From Phytopythium helicoides (taxonomy: Eukaryota > Oomycota > Peronosporomycetes > Pythiales > Pythiaceae), in the NCBI GenBank assembly GCA_024867545.1, contig JANFNE010000044.1:1-64000 (forward strand): a stretch of 64,000 bases of DNA, given 5' to 3'. A program made the translations under genes and the position numbers. This document shows positions 1 through 9,689 of the stretch, piece by piece. How positions within the stretch are numbered: the first letter of the stretch is position 1; each line of letters begins with the position of its first letter. The notes beneath the pieces are model-generated. The model had not been told where the DNA came from. It searched no databases and saw only the letters and a program-made list of their open reading frames with translations.

Positions 1-471
1 GCCCCGCGCTGGTGCCGCTCGCGGAAGCTGCTTGCTCCTTCGTCGGTCGAGGCTGCGACTGCGCAAACAGAGATGCCGATAGAAGGCGAGGATAACGACA
101 TGCAATATCAGTTGCCCCGTGGTGCTATACAAAAAGCAAGTACTTTGCCCCATCGTCAACAGGCCGAGTTTTCACATCAACAACGTCGCACGCAATGCGA
201 ATTTCCTGACATCCTTGCTGGGGCGTCCACGTGCGTCGGTGTTCCATGCCATGGATGCTGAGCGCTCAGAGCTTTTCTGTCGAGTGTTTCCTGTTTCTGT
301 ATTTGCCCTTACTGCCAGCCAGCCAGCCTCCCTGCCTGCCTGCCTCAGCCTGAGAGCCCTGCACGGTCCTGTCTATTTGCCGCACTCTCTCGACCAGGGT
401 CTGCACGCACGCTGCGCGGAGGGCGCGGAGGCAACTCGGCAAGTGGTCGAATCTACCGGTGCGGCGGCGCT
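1..471. other. Left-edge intergenic sequence
   Basis: No gene is recognised here. The stretch lies downstream of the minus-strand cyclophilin gene and probably holds its 3' UTR and terminator. It contains a short cagc/cctg-rich low-complexity patch around 311-350. Open frames that run through it on the plus strand are antisense to the cyclophilin gene or are GC-driven. Confidence 0.4.
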
Positions 472-1149
472 TTACAGCAGCCCGCAGTCCGTAATCTCAA
501 CCTCGGTCAGCGGCTTGCCCTTGACGCAGTACACGCTCTCAATAGTCTTTAACACGCTCAGTCCCTCGACGACCTTGCCGAACGCGACGTTGCGGCCGTT
601 CAGGTGCGGCTGCGCGGCTAGCGTGATGAAGAACTGCGAGGCGTTCTTGTTGACGCCGGCGTTGGCCATGCCGACGACGCCCTCCTCGGAGAACTGCAGC
701 GCGAAGTTCTCGTCGTCAAAGAAGCGCTTGCCGTCCTCGAGCGCGGCATGGCCGCCCGTGCCGTTGCCGTGCAGCACGTCGCCGCCCACAATGTACACGC
801 CCTTGGTGATGTTGTGGATCTTGGACTTTTTGTACGAGCCCTCGCCGAGCGTCGAGCGGAATCCCTCAGTGCACAGCTTGGCGAAGTTGCCGGCCGTACG
901 CGGCACCACGTCCTTGGCCAGCTCCACCACGATGCGCTCAGCCTGCGCGCCGCCGATGCTCACGTCCAGGAAGGCGCGCGGCCGCGGCTGCGCCGGCGTC
1001 GGCACCGCCGCGTCGTACGGCACCACGGCGGCCGCCGGCGCGTTCATCTTCTCCAGCGAGCGGTGGAACCAGCCCCAGCCGCGGGCGCCGCCGCGCGTCG
1101 CAGCCGTCGCAGCGCTACGCACCACCGAGGATCGCGCGTACGCCGCCAT
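472..1149 (-). CDS. Cyclophilin-type peptidyl-prolyl isomerase, probably organellar
   Basis: A 225-residue single-exon protein with one cyclophilin domain (about residues 60-225). Motifs seen are the NFAKLC start region, GNGTGG, NASQFFIT and the closing VEITDCGLL. The first 50 or so residues are rich in Arg and Ala with no acidic residues, which suggests a mitochondrial presequence. The family catalyses cis-trans isomerisation of prolyl bonds. Aligned with human CypA, several active-site positions are changed: the Arg of FHRIIPGF is Asn (IHNITKG), the Gln of CQGGD is Val, and the Trp of the loop after NASQFF is His. Catalysis or cyclosporin binding may therefore be weak. It is divergently oriented to the thioesterase gene at 1381, with about 230 bp shared between them. 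Family assignment is secure; organelle targeting is inferred. Confidence 0.88.
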   Translation of the reverse strand: MAAYARSSVVRSAATAATRGGARGWGWFHRSLEKMNAPAAAVVPYDAAVPTPAQPRPRAFLDVSIGGAQAERIVVELAKDVVPRTAGNFAKLCTEGFRSTLGEGSYKKSKIHNITKGVYIVGGDVLHGNGTGGHAALEDGKRFFDDENFALQFSEEGVVGMANAGVNKNASQFFITLAAQPHLNGRNVAFGKVVEGLSVLKTIESVYCVKGKPLTEVEITDCGLL

Positions 1150-1380
1150 CGATGCCCCCGCTGTCTGCGCCTGCCTGATGACCGGAGATATGCCCCGCCC
1201 ACCACTCGCTGCGCAAAATTGGTAGGTGCGATTGCGCTCGCATGAATGCGCTACAAGCGTACTTTAAATGAGGACTTAAGGTGATAGGTGCGGTTTAAAT
1301 GCGCATAGTATGTTCGTCCCTTTCCTTGAAGAATACTCGTGGCGTCACTATCAGACCGCTGCGGTTTGCTCTCGCCGATC

Positions 1381-2908
1381 ATGATGGAGCGCGCGGCGAC
1401 GAGTCGCCTGGTGATGGTGGCGGCGGGCGTAACGGCGCTCGTGCTGTTTGCGCAGGTCGCGCTCATCAATGCCATGTCGGGCGTGTACCTGGACAGCGCC
1501 GACGACCACAGCATTGCGTTGGCGTCTGGAGGGGAAGAAGAAGATCTCGTCGGAATGGCGACGCGGGGGAGCAAGGCCGCCGTGTTCCAGCAGCTGCCCA
1601 CTCTTCCAGTGGTGCTCATGCACGGCATGGGGGACGCTGCAGGAAACCCGGGCATGCTGCGCATTCAAAAGGTCGGTGCAACACGCGCGGGAACGGGCTG
1701 AGTTTTCCTTTAGCGCTGACCCTGCGAACGCATGATGATGGATGTGCCACACAGGCGATTCAAGACAAGCTCGGCGTGCATGTTGCAAGCATCCAGATCG
1801 GCAACTCGGTGCAGGAGGATATCAAGAACAGCTACCTCATTACGATGGACGAGCAGGTCGCCATTTTCGCAAGCAATGTGCAAAAGGTGCAAATGCAAGC
1901 TGGGCAGGTAGAGATGTGAGACGGCTGCTGACGATCGATCGTGTCTCGGTCTGAACCTCTAGGATCCCCTGCTTGCGGGAGGCTTCAACGCTGCTGGGTT
2001 CTCTCAGGTGAGTGGTGTGCAAATTCGACGATGATGATGCACCATACTCTCCAGACCAACACGCATCGCATCGCTTGGTCTCACTAGGGCAACCTTCTCA
2101 TTCGCGCATACATCGAGCGGTACAACAATCCGCCCGTCGTCAACTTTGTATCCTTTCATGGCCCGCTCGCAGGAGTTGGTGCCTTGCCCCAGTGCGCGCC
2201 GACTGCTTTCATTTGCAAGGAGATCGACAAGGTACAGCGTTCTGTTCTGCGCCTCAAAATACGACGAACACACCATGTCTGACTGTAACTATTGCTTCTG
2301 GTAGCTTATTGGCGACGCAGTCTACTCGAGTAAAGTTCAAGGTGGGTGCAAGGGTTCAGATGGCTACAACGCTGTCATCGATTTTTACACTGACGACGAC
2401 GCGCTATAAACATGCATGCAGATCATATTGCCCAGTCCAACTATTTCCGCGACCCGCTCAAGATCACCGAGTACCTCAATGCAGGTCAGCATGAGCTTTT
2501 GGATCTTTCTCTTCCTGCTCTCGATGCTGACAGTCCACTCCGTGCTTGCTGCCACTGATCGCAGTCCACTTTCTACCGGACATCAACAACGAGCGTTCTG
2601 TGAACGCAACGTACCGCGAGAACTTCATCAAGCTCCAGAATTTGGTGCTCGTGCGCGCAAACGGCGACACACAGGTATTCCCGAAGGAATCCGAGTGGTT
2701 TGGTGCATATGAGGACAACGAGCCGTACAAGCGTGTGCTAGGCTTCAACGAGACTGCGTGGTACCGTGAGGACTCGTTCGGGCTCAAGACTTTGGACGCG
2801 GCCGGGAAGGTACACTTCTTGTCGACCGAGGGCAACCACCTGCAGTTCTCCATCGCCTTCCTGATGCAGGTTATCGACAAGTACTTTGTTCCCTCTCTGC
2901 TCGTGTGA
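1381..2908 (+). CDS. Palmitoyl-protein thioesterase (PPT1-like), 7 exons
   Basis: A lysosomal/secretory-type hydrolase that removes S-linked fatty acyl groups from proteins. Exons read 1381-1671, 1755-1886 or 1755-1907, 1963-2007, 2088-2231, 2305-2341, 2422-2484 and 2565-2908; all join in phase with GT-AG borders. The start at 1381 gives an N-terminal hydrophobic segment (signal peptide or anchor). Exon 1 carries the oxyanion-loop region LPVVLMHGMGD. The nucleophile motif GFSQ sits at the end of exon 3 and continues as GN in exon 4. The catalytic His is in TEGNHLQ in the last exon. The position matching the human catalytic Asp (DSEWFG) is Glu here (ESEWFG), which I recall from plant homologues as well. 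The end of exon 2 is ambiguous because two GT donors both keep the frame. The family call is firm. Confidence 0.9.
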
Positions 2909-3056
2909 GCACCGATCGGTCGGTTATTAGTGCGTCCGTTGCGGCCTTTTGCTGGCGGGAAATATATCATGCTGAGTACACTACGCTGCGAACGTGTTGC
3001 AGTCGATGCTGGCATATCAACAAGTCCAATCTTACTAGACAGTTGTAGCTGAGCAG

Positions 3057-3725
3057 ATGCAAGGATTACGTTCTGTGAAGGAGATTCCTACATCCAACAT
3101 CGATGCTGCACCCAGCGTGTAGCTCCGAGCATTACCGGCCTCCTCGTTTATTTGTCGAGATGGGCTGAGGACGCTTGAATTGATTGAAACACGTTGAGCT
3201 GCGCGTGTGGTCGCTCGCAAGTGCCCGAACACGTTCTTGGCTTGAATTAGCACGGCGATGACCTCGACCGCAACGGCTCTGCCTCGTGGCCTACGGACTC
3301 CGTGGGCGTCAAGCGCCTCACAGTCTTCATATCGCGCGAGCCGTCGGATCAACCGATGCTCGGAATCAACTGAGGTTCAGGATCCTGGTCCCGGGGCTCT
3401 TGTGCTAGCCGGTGAACGTTGTCGAGGCCTCCCTCGATCCGGATGCGCAGCACGTGGATGATCTTGTTGGTGGCAACGTCCCCGCAATGGTGGTGCACGC
3501 GACCTCGCAGAAGAGGCGAAGCAATACTCCCACATCACACTCGACAAAGTTGTTCCAGCTGGTCAGGAGGACGCTGTGGACGACTTGCGTCCAACGCTTC
3601 CTCGTCCGCTGCCGCACGCGCACGCGTCGCGTAACCTGTTGCATCGCTGTCTCGATTGGCTCGTTGCGCGCCAAACACCTTCGTGGCCGATCATCGACGC
3701 CGCAGACTTGAAAAGACACACCTGA
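3057..3725 (+). pseudogene. Unrecognised degenerate or multi-exon gene
   Basis: Several coherent coding-like stretches lie on the plus strand but not in one frame. They are a short ATG-led piece at 3057-3120, an open piece at about 3249-3370 that follows a plausible ATTAG acceptor, a piece from about 3405 to 3500 (read as PVNVVEASLDPDAQHVDDLV), and a final piece from about 3495 to the TGA at 3723. The last two join only if one base is missing near 3495. I do not recognise the protein. It could be a live gene with misread introns, or a decayed gene beside the Harbinger relic; the single-base break favours decay. Confidence 0.25.
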
Positions 3726-3733
3726 TATATCGC

Positions 3734-3799
3734 GGCTGGACTGGAAGGCTCTGGAGGCTGGACTGGAAGGCTCTGGAGGCTGGCCTGGAAGGGTCTGGA
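3734..3799. repeat. 22-bp tandem repeat, 3 copies
   Basis: The unit gctggactggaaggctctgg plus two bases (AG) is repeated three times, the third copy with two changes. It lies inside the minus-strand fragment of the Harbinger relic and is probably an internal minisatellite of that element. Confidence 0.8.
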
Positions 3800-4766
3800 G
3801 CCTTGCTGTGAGGTTCCGGGCCGTAAGCCGGGAAATGCGGCCGCGTGGAAGTAGCGGCTTCAGTTTCCGCTTGATATTTCTGGGTCGATTTCACCAGGAA
3901 CACTAAGAATCTTCGCTGACAAAAACGCAGAATCTGCAGCGCATGGTGCACCACCACGCTTGTAAAGAAACTTCGGTTTTTCGTTGATGCCTCCCCACTC
4001 AGCAACAAGGGAATCGTGTGCTGTTCCAGGAAAATTTACGGCGTTCGAAACTATCTTTCCGTGCGGCGCGAAACAAGCACACTACCAGTGTATTTCGCAT
4101 TTGTCCAGCCATGGTAAAGCCAGCTTCGAATTGTCGAGTCGTCTGGGCGATTAACCGGGATCTTCAAGCCGTCAGCAACCAAGCAGACATCCTCGAGATT
4201 GGGATATCAAGCCGCAGGACGGGAAGTACCGCTTGCGCGTTCGCCAAGCTCCACGGGAGATGACCGCGCTCCAGTGTCTCGCGATGGTCTTGGCGAGGAC
4301 GCGGACTCTAGGGTCGACGGCCGCGCTAGCCATTATCTTCGGCGTGTCGTTGACCGTGTGCTACAGATACCTCCGATTTGGCCGCGCTTTGCTCACTCGG
4401 GTGCTCGTGCATGACGAGAGGGCAAAGATCCGGCTGCCGACATCCGAGGAAACAGCCCAGTTCAAGGATGCAGTCAGGGAAAAGTACCCCAATAATCTCG
4501 AGGAAGTCTGTTTTGTTGTTGACGGCTCGAAGATCCCGATTGATCACCCGACAACTCGAAGTCGGTTTTTACCATGGTTGGACAAATGCTTAATACACTG
4601 GCAACGTGCTTGTTTTCGCGCCGCACGGAAGATAACTGCATGCGTCGCAATTTTTTCTGGAGCAGCACATGATTCCCTTGCTGCTGAGTGGGGAGGCATT
4701 TACGAAAGCCTCGAATGCATCACCAGGCTGTCTAGGAGGAGTTGGCTGCTGCGAGCACGGCGTTGA
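3735..4766. mobile_element. PIF/Harbinger (DDE_4-type) transposon relic, two head-to-head fragments
   Basis: On the plus strand from about 4204 a transposase-like reading begins (KPQDGKYRLRVRQAPREM), followed by MVLARTRTLGS, FGVSLTVCYRYLRFGRALL and VVDGSKIPI, then the HDSLAAEWGG region. Frame changes near 4560 break it: the expected FYHGWTN piece is in another frame. A second, 5'-truncated copy lies on the minus strand from about 4203 down to about 3735, with VADGLKIP, YHGWTNAKYTG and VLVSRRTE, also with stops. Both copies lack a complete DDE triad and cannot make a full transposase. The assignment rests on the DG-K-IP and HGWTN motifs and the N-terminal HTH-like region of oomycete Harbinger proteins. 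Confidence 0.65.
3981..4706. repeat. Long inverted repeat, arms about 215 bp
   Basis: The left arm 3981-4201 matches the reverse complement of 4494-4706 closely over its length, for example gcctccccactcagca and ccgtgcggcgcgaaa in both. About 290 bp separate the arms. The repeat arises from two oppositely oriented copies of the same Harbinger segment. Transcription through it would give a hairpin RNA. Confidence 0.8.
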
Positions 4767-5652
4767 CTGTCACGGCGCCTTCAACTCGAAGGATCGACTG
4801 CAATTCAATTGGTGGCAGCTTTCGGCGTGGATCGATGCACGCATGAGTGTAGACATTCACACACAAAAAAGAAATCATACGGGGATACAGCATAAAAACT
4901 TCTTGGTCACTGATCATGGTGGTCGATGTACTTAAGGTCTCTGTTGTTGTTTCCTTGCTTGTACTTTGCTGGTGGTGGTAGCAGCTGCTTCTCTTCAAAC
5001 AGTTCGTATAGCTTCGAGTTGCCTTGTCCGCGCTACGCAGTTCTGATTTAGTTTGTCTTGATAGCTACTTAGGCACACCCATAGTCCCTTTGTCGTAGAC
5101 ATTCGATCGCGCATTGAAGCGTGAAGTTTTGCCATGCTAAACCGAAAGTGAACTCAACTGTCTCTGCTCCCTACTACAGTAACTCGTCGCCTCCATCGCT
5201 GCTCGCAGAGAAAGCTCTCGTGACAGCGCCAATCCTACTGGTGGATGCGACGCTACTCAGTATGTGCGCGCCGCCGGACTCTCCGCTGCTGCTGCTGCTG
5301 CTGCTGTCAGAGAGCTCCAAGTAGTTGCCGCCCATGATTAGTCCAATCTTATTCCTTTGACAAGTTGAAGCTGAAGCTGTTGTGTCACTCGATACGAAAC
5401 AAACCGTCACAGTCACGGGGGGAGTGGGAGGAGTTTCGTCGGGTATTTGTTGACTTGCCTTCAGTATGCTCGGCAACAACCTTTCACGCTCAGCGAGCCT
5501 GAAAAGCAGTCGAGTTTCTTCGAAGGTGGCGGCGGCGGAGCAGCTCCGGATCGAGAAAAGCCCGGTTCGCGGACCCACGCGGCGGCCAGCGCCGAGAGCC
5601 AAACAGCACGGCCAGTCGACGAAAAGAGCGCGCGGCAGGGGCCGGTCCATGG
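4767..5652. other. Intergenic region upstream of the DUSP gene
   Basis: No clear gene. The first half is moderately AT-rich and unremarkable. A (GCT)n run of about seven units sits at 5285-5306. A plus-strand frame from an ATG at 5466 to about 5684 is Ser/Arg-rich and ends in a KRAR-type basic stretch; it could be a 5' exon of the phosphatase gene, but no splice junction to it is convincing. Confidence 0.4.
5285..5306. repeat. (GCT)n microsatellite
   Basis: About seven uninterrupted GCT/CTG triplets in non-coding sequence upstream of the phosphatase gene. Confidence 0.8.
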
Positions 5653-7528
5653 ATGGAGGCCGACCTTGCGACCCGCGGTGGTAGCCCCGCGAGGGCTGAC
5701 GGCGCGTCGACCAAGCGCAAGCTCGAGCCCAGCGGCGCGGCGGGCGTGGCGGCCTCTCCGTCGCCAGTCGGCACGTTCGACGGCGGCGCGTGGGGTTGTA
5801 GCGCCGGAATGAGCGCGGACGCGGCAGACTCGCAGCCCAAGGTGCGGCGCCGAGCGTCCTGCATGGAGCCGGGGGCCACCGGCAGCACGATGAAGCGCTG
5901 CTGCTCAGAGGGAAAGATGTACGTTTGCTCCGTCTGCCTAGCTGGTTTTCTTCGTCGCGGCGGGCGGGTGGGCGGCGCTTGCTCGAAACGTGTGTACGCA
6001 CGCGCGGCGAGCGCACAACCGGCCGACGACATGGCGATGGCGCGACAGACACCCACTCACTCACGTGTGTTAATTGCTGGACGAATTGGTCTCTACAGTG
6101 CTCGCGCGTGTGGGACATTCAACGCCGCGTCTACGGGAACACAGGGCTGCCCGGTGTCGCCTTCGATGTCGGTGATGCACGCCGCACAGGGCAAGACGGG
6201 CTCTCCGCGGCTCCCAGACCGCTGCTGGTCGCCTGCTGTGAGCACAGTGGAAGGTGCGCCCGCGCGTCGCTCTCAGCTTGTACTACTATTGAAGCTGAAC
6301 CGGTGTTTGCATGACTATAGCAGACGCCATGAGACCATCGCTCGACGCGCAGACCCGACCAGAGCTGGACCAGACGCCGCACGCTATGCTGTACGCTGCC
6401 ACAAGAAGCCCGTCGCTAAACTTTTCCTCAACGCCCGGGTGGAGTCCAAGTGCCGCGCTGCGGCCTCAGAACGGGGCTGTCTCGCCGGCGCTGGCATCTC
6501 CACTTGCTCCTAGCGCAGGCGGCAGGATCCCAACGATCCCGAAGAGGCCCTGGCAACCACCGCGGCGAAATAGGAATCCGGGCAATCTGTCTCTGGATAT
6601 GTCCCAAGTTGACCAAGTCGTACCTGAGGCCTTCGAGCCGCAGAGAAGAAATGATCTCGCTGCAATTTGCTCCAAGGTGACGGATTTCCTCTACATCGGT
6701 GGCGCAGCCGCGGCCAAAGACAAGGCAACGCTATCTCAAGTCGGCATCACACACATCATCAACTGTGCGGCATCCGTCGCTCCTGCTTTCTATCCGAACG
6801 ATTTCGCGTACTTGAATCTTCGGCTGCGCGACCACTCATCTCAGGACATTGCACGTCACTTCTACATGGTGTTTGACTTCATTGAGCGAGCAAGGAAGCT
6901 CGGTGGGCGGATCTTTGTGCACTGCGTAAAGGGCATCTCTCGCTCGCCTACGATGGCCATCGCGTACCTCATGTGGTACAAGCAGATTGGAATGTACCAG
7001 GCACTGGAGTTTGTTCGGCAGGCTCGCCCGGCTGTGGACCCGAACTCGGGTTTTATCTTTCAGCTCACGGAATGGGAGCAGCTCCACCTCAAAGGCAGCA
7101 TCCAGCTCCACCGACCGATCGTGTTCCGGATTGAGATTGCTTCGTGCGAAGTCAGCAGCGACGAACAGAACCACGGAAACGCACAACCCGGCAGTATAGG
7201 TAACGGCTCTCGACCAGCGGAACAGCCTCTGATTGTCGGCCCTCTGCTTGACGTCGAAGAGCAATTCTTCCACAGCCCGAGCGACGACGTCGCCGCCCTT
7301 AGCTTTGTCATCGCGTGCTCAGACTACATGTTCATCTGGTGCGGACAGGCCGCGAGCGAGCAGCAAGTTGAGGCAGCGCAGACTGCGAGTGAGCTTCTGC
7401 AGGAGTTCGAGTCGTTCCCGTCCAAGTGCGACCTTCTGTACGAAGGGCGGGAGACCCCCGCGTTCTGGAGTCTTCTCGGTGAGGCGGCACCTGGTGAGGC
7501 TCGGCCAGGATCGAGCAGTGTGTTGTGA
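5653..7528 (+). CDS. Dual-specificity phosphatase fused to a gelsolin-like domain (MKP1-like)
   Basis: The catalytic exon runs to 7528 and encodes a DUSP domain with the signature HCVKGISRS (HCxxGxxRS, Cys about nt 6922) and an upstream general-acid region LRLRDHSSQD. After it, a C-terminal segment (FVIACSDYMFIWCGQAAS, then CDLLYEGRETPAFWSLLG) matches the gelsolin/villin repeat pattern. This architecture is that of plant MAPK phosphatase MKP1. An intron 6254-6320 joins a 5' exon starting at 5653 in phase, adding about 200 Ser/Ala/Arg-rich residues. A GTACGT donor at 5919 and an acceptor ending at 6098 define an optional in-frame 180-nt intron inside it. An even earlier exon near 5466 is possible. 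Substrates are inferred to be phospho-Tyr/Thr MAP kinases. The catalytic part is firm; the start is uncertain. Confidence 0.82.
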
Positions 7529-7940
7529 GCAGTGAACCGTGCCGAAGTGTGCACCGTAGTCGTGGCTGTCCACGCATCCCAGCGAGCAGCGGTGTGCACG
7601 CGTCGGATCGATGTAATTGTAAAGGCAACTTCAACGTGGTCAACCAACCCATGTGCTCGGCACGTATCGCGTGTCACAGGCCTCTCCCGCCGACTGGATT
7701 GGTCAAAACTAACAACATCGCCTTTATTGCCCAATGAATGCACATGGCTTCACCCAGTACGAAAACCAGTCACATGTTGTGGAGCACCGTATTACGCGAT
7801 CTCGGGAGTAGGTGAGATCCAACAAACTCAATGGCCAACCAGTCGTGGGCACCATTCGGAAACCGCCCTCGCGCCGCCGCAGCTGAGCCTTTTAAGCTCC
7901 GTCGCAGCCCAGCCCACAGCCTCGCCACCAGTGACGCACC

Positions 7941-9398
7941 ATGGCGGCGAGCGGACTCTCGAGCGTCTCGACGCTGCTGCTGGCCACGAGCCTGCTGGGC
8001 GTGAGCATCGCCGTGGGCTTCTACTACCTGCAGCAGGATCCCGACAAGAAGAGCAAGAAGGGAGAGGCTTCGTGCCCGTTCGGCAGCGGCAAGCTCACGG
8101 AGGAGCAGATCCGCCAGGGTGCCAAGTGCCCCGTCACGGGCATGATCGCGTCGCTCACGGGCGCCAAGGACGAGCCCAAGAAGGAGGAACAGAAGACCTC
8201 CACGCCAGTAGCAACCAACGCGGTGCCGTCGCCGCCGCAATCGCCTCGCAAGTCGTACGCAGCTGTGGTGGCGAGCCCTCCTGCTGCGAAGCCAGCACCG
8301 GTGGTCGGGTCCCCCAAGAAGGTTGTTGAGGCCCACAAGAAGGTGGTCGAAGCGCCAAAGAAGATCGAGTCCCCCAAGAAGATCACCGAGTCGCCCAAGA
8401 AGGTGGAGGCTCCCACAAAGGTTGAGACTCCCAAGAAGGTTGAGACTCCCAAGAAGGTTGAGACTCCCAAGAAGATTGTTGAGGCTCTGAAAACGGTAGA
8501 GTCACCTAAGAAGGTGGAATCGCCCAAGAAGATTGTCGAGTCGCCCAAGAAGATTGAGTCTCCCAAGCATATTGTTGAGTCGCCCAGGTTGGCCCCGCAA
8601 TCGCCAAAGCATGCTGCTCCTGCCTCGCCGAAGCAGGCTCCTGCTTCTCCCGTCAAACCGGTCGTCGAGTCTCCCAAGAAGGTCGTTGAGTCTCCCAAGA
8701 AGGTTGTTGAGTCTCCCAAGAAGGTTGTCGAGTCTCCGAAGAAGGTCGTCGAGTCTCCGAAGAAGGTCGTCGAGTCGCCCAAGAAGGTCGTCGAGTCTCC
8801 GAAGAAGGTCGTCGAGTCTCCAAAGAAGTCTGATGCGCCCAAGAAGGTATTTGAATCCCCAAAGAAGGCTCCTGAGGCGCTGAAGACTGTGGAGTCCCCA
8901 AAGAAGATGGCGTCGCCCAAGAAAGAGGTGGAGGCGCCAAATGAGATCGCGAAGACTCCTTCGCCCAAGAAGGGCCCTTCTCCCTCTGGCCGTGTCGGTG
9001 GACGTCCTGCGGCTTTTGGTGCGTTCGCTCGCCGCCCATCCAACCCATCGAAGGCCGAGGAAATCCTCGCTGTCATGCAAGAAAAGCTTGCCGCGGCAGA
9101 GGAGGTCGCCGACTCGTTCGTCGACGATGTGCTGTCGCAGTCCATGGAGAGCGTTGACCCGGACGAGTTTGTGCAGGTGAACCTCACCGAGTCCATGACG
9201 CTGTCGCAGAGTGTTCCGGAGCTGATCCAGATCCCCGCCGATGCTGAGAAGCCTGCATCACCCACTGCTGCTGCTGCTCCTGCTGGTACGACGTCACCAA
9301 AAGCTGGGGAAGAAGAGGCGGCGTCAGTGTCGGCTAACGCGTCGGCACAGACGGCTGCCAAGAAGGCCAAGAAGAAGAAGGGCAAGAAGCGCCACTAG
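7941..9398 (+). CDS. Membrane-anchored SPKK-repeat protein, function unknown
   Basis: A 485-residue single-exon protein. Residues about 9-30 form one hydrophobic helix, followed at once by basic residues, so it is probably a signal-anchor protein with a cytosolic tail. Next comes a Cys-containing segment with CPFGSG and KCPVTG; CP dipeptides of this kind resemble heme-regulatory motifs. Residues about 110-330 are dense Lys-Pro repeats of the form SPKKVVE, EAPKK or ETPKK, with eight perfect heptads in a row. The last 130 residues contain an acidic helix-forming stretch and finish in a polylysine tail (AKKKKGKKRH). S/T-P-K-K units are typical CDK sites and also bind the DNA minor groove in histone H1. 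No family was recognised. A 453-residue antisense frame here is a codon-bias artefact. Confidence 0.8.
   Translation: MAASGLSSVSTLLLATSLLGVSIAVGFYYLQQDPDKKSKKGEASCPFGSGKLTEEQIRQGAKCPVTGMIASLTGAKDEPKKEEQKTSTPVATNAVPSPPQSPRKSYAAVVASPPAAKPAPVVGSPKKVVEAHKKVVEAPKKIESPKKITESPKKVEAPTKVETPKKVETPKKVETPKKIVEALKTVESPKKVESPKKIVESPKKIESPKHIVESPRLAPQSPKHAAPASPKQAPASPVKPVVESPKKVVESPKKVVESPKKVVESPKKVVESPKKVVESPKKVVESPKKVVESPKKSDAPKKVFESPKKAPEALKTVESPKKMASPKKEVEAPNEIAKTPSPKKGPSPSGRVGGRPAAFGAFARRPSNPSKAEEILAVMQEKLAAAEEVADSFVDDVLSQSMESVDPDEFVQVNLTESMTLSQSVPELIQIPADAEKPASPTAAAAPAGTTSPKAGEEEAASVSANASAQTAAKKAKKKKGKKRH
8661..8829. repeat. 21-bp coding minisatellite (8 units)
   Basis: Eight consecutive copies of a 21-bp unit, each encoding ESPKKVV, inside the SPKK-repeat gene. 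Third-position changes (ccc/ccg, gtc/gtt) show that the units have diverged somewhat at synonymous sites while the peptide stayed constant. Less regular units extend upstream to about 8300 and downstream to 8930. Confidence 0.85.
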
Positions 9399-9689
9399 AA
9401 AGGTGTCATAGCGTCGATCTTCAACTTCGACCTGTAGTATTTAGCGCTTTTTCTCCTTCGTAATGTTGAGCTAGCTTTTGGCCCCATGCTGCTTTTCTTT
9501 CTATCTATCTGGGGCTGTTGTGGTAGACTCATTTGCCAGAGTTGATCTCTGGTGGCGTCACGAAGCAATGCCTTCATCGAAAATGTCATCAAGTTCGCAC
9601 TATTCATAAGCGGTGGGCGTCATGTGTATCTAGCATGAATGATGCAGTGCGTGGCCTCGTAGCTACTGCTGCCCCCATTTTGCGTGGTC

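Noticed and set aside
119..1225. 368-codon plus-strand frame across the cyclophilin locus
   Set aside because: Antisense to a clear cyclophilin; its peptide is Ser/Ala/Pro-rich with no domain.
8024..9385. 453-codon open frame on the minus strand opposite the SPKK-repeat gene
   Set aside because: It is a mirror of the repeat (GDSTTFFGDS units) caused by codon bias; the plus strand has the anchor, conserved-looking ends and start context.
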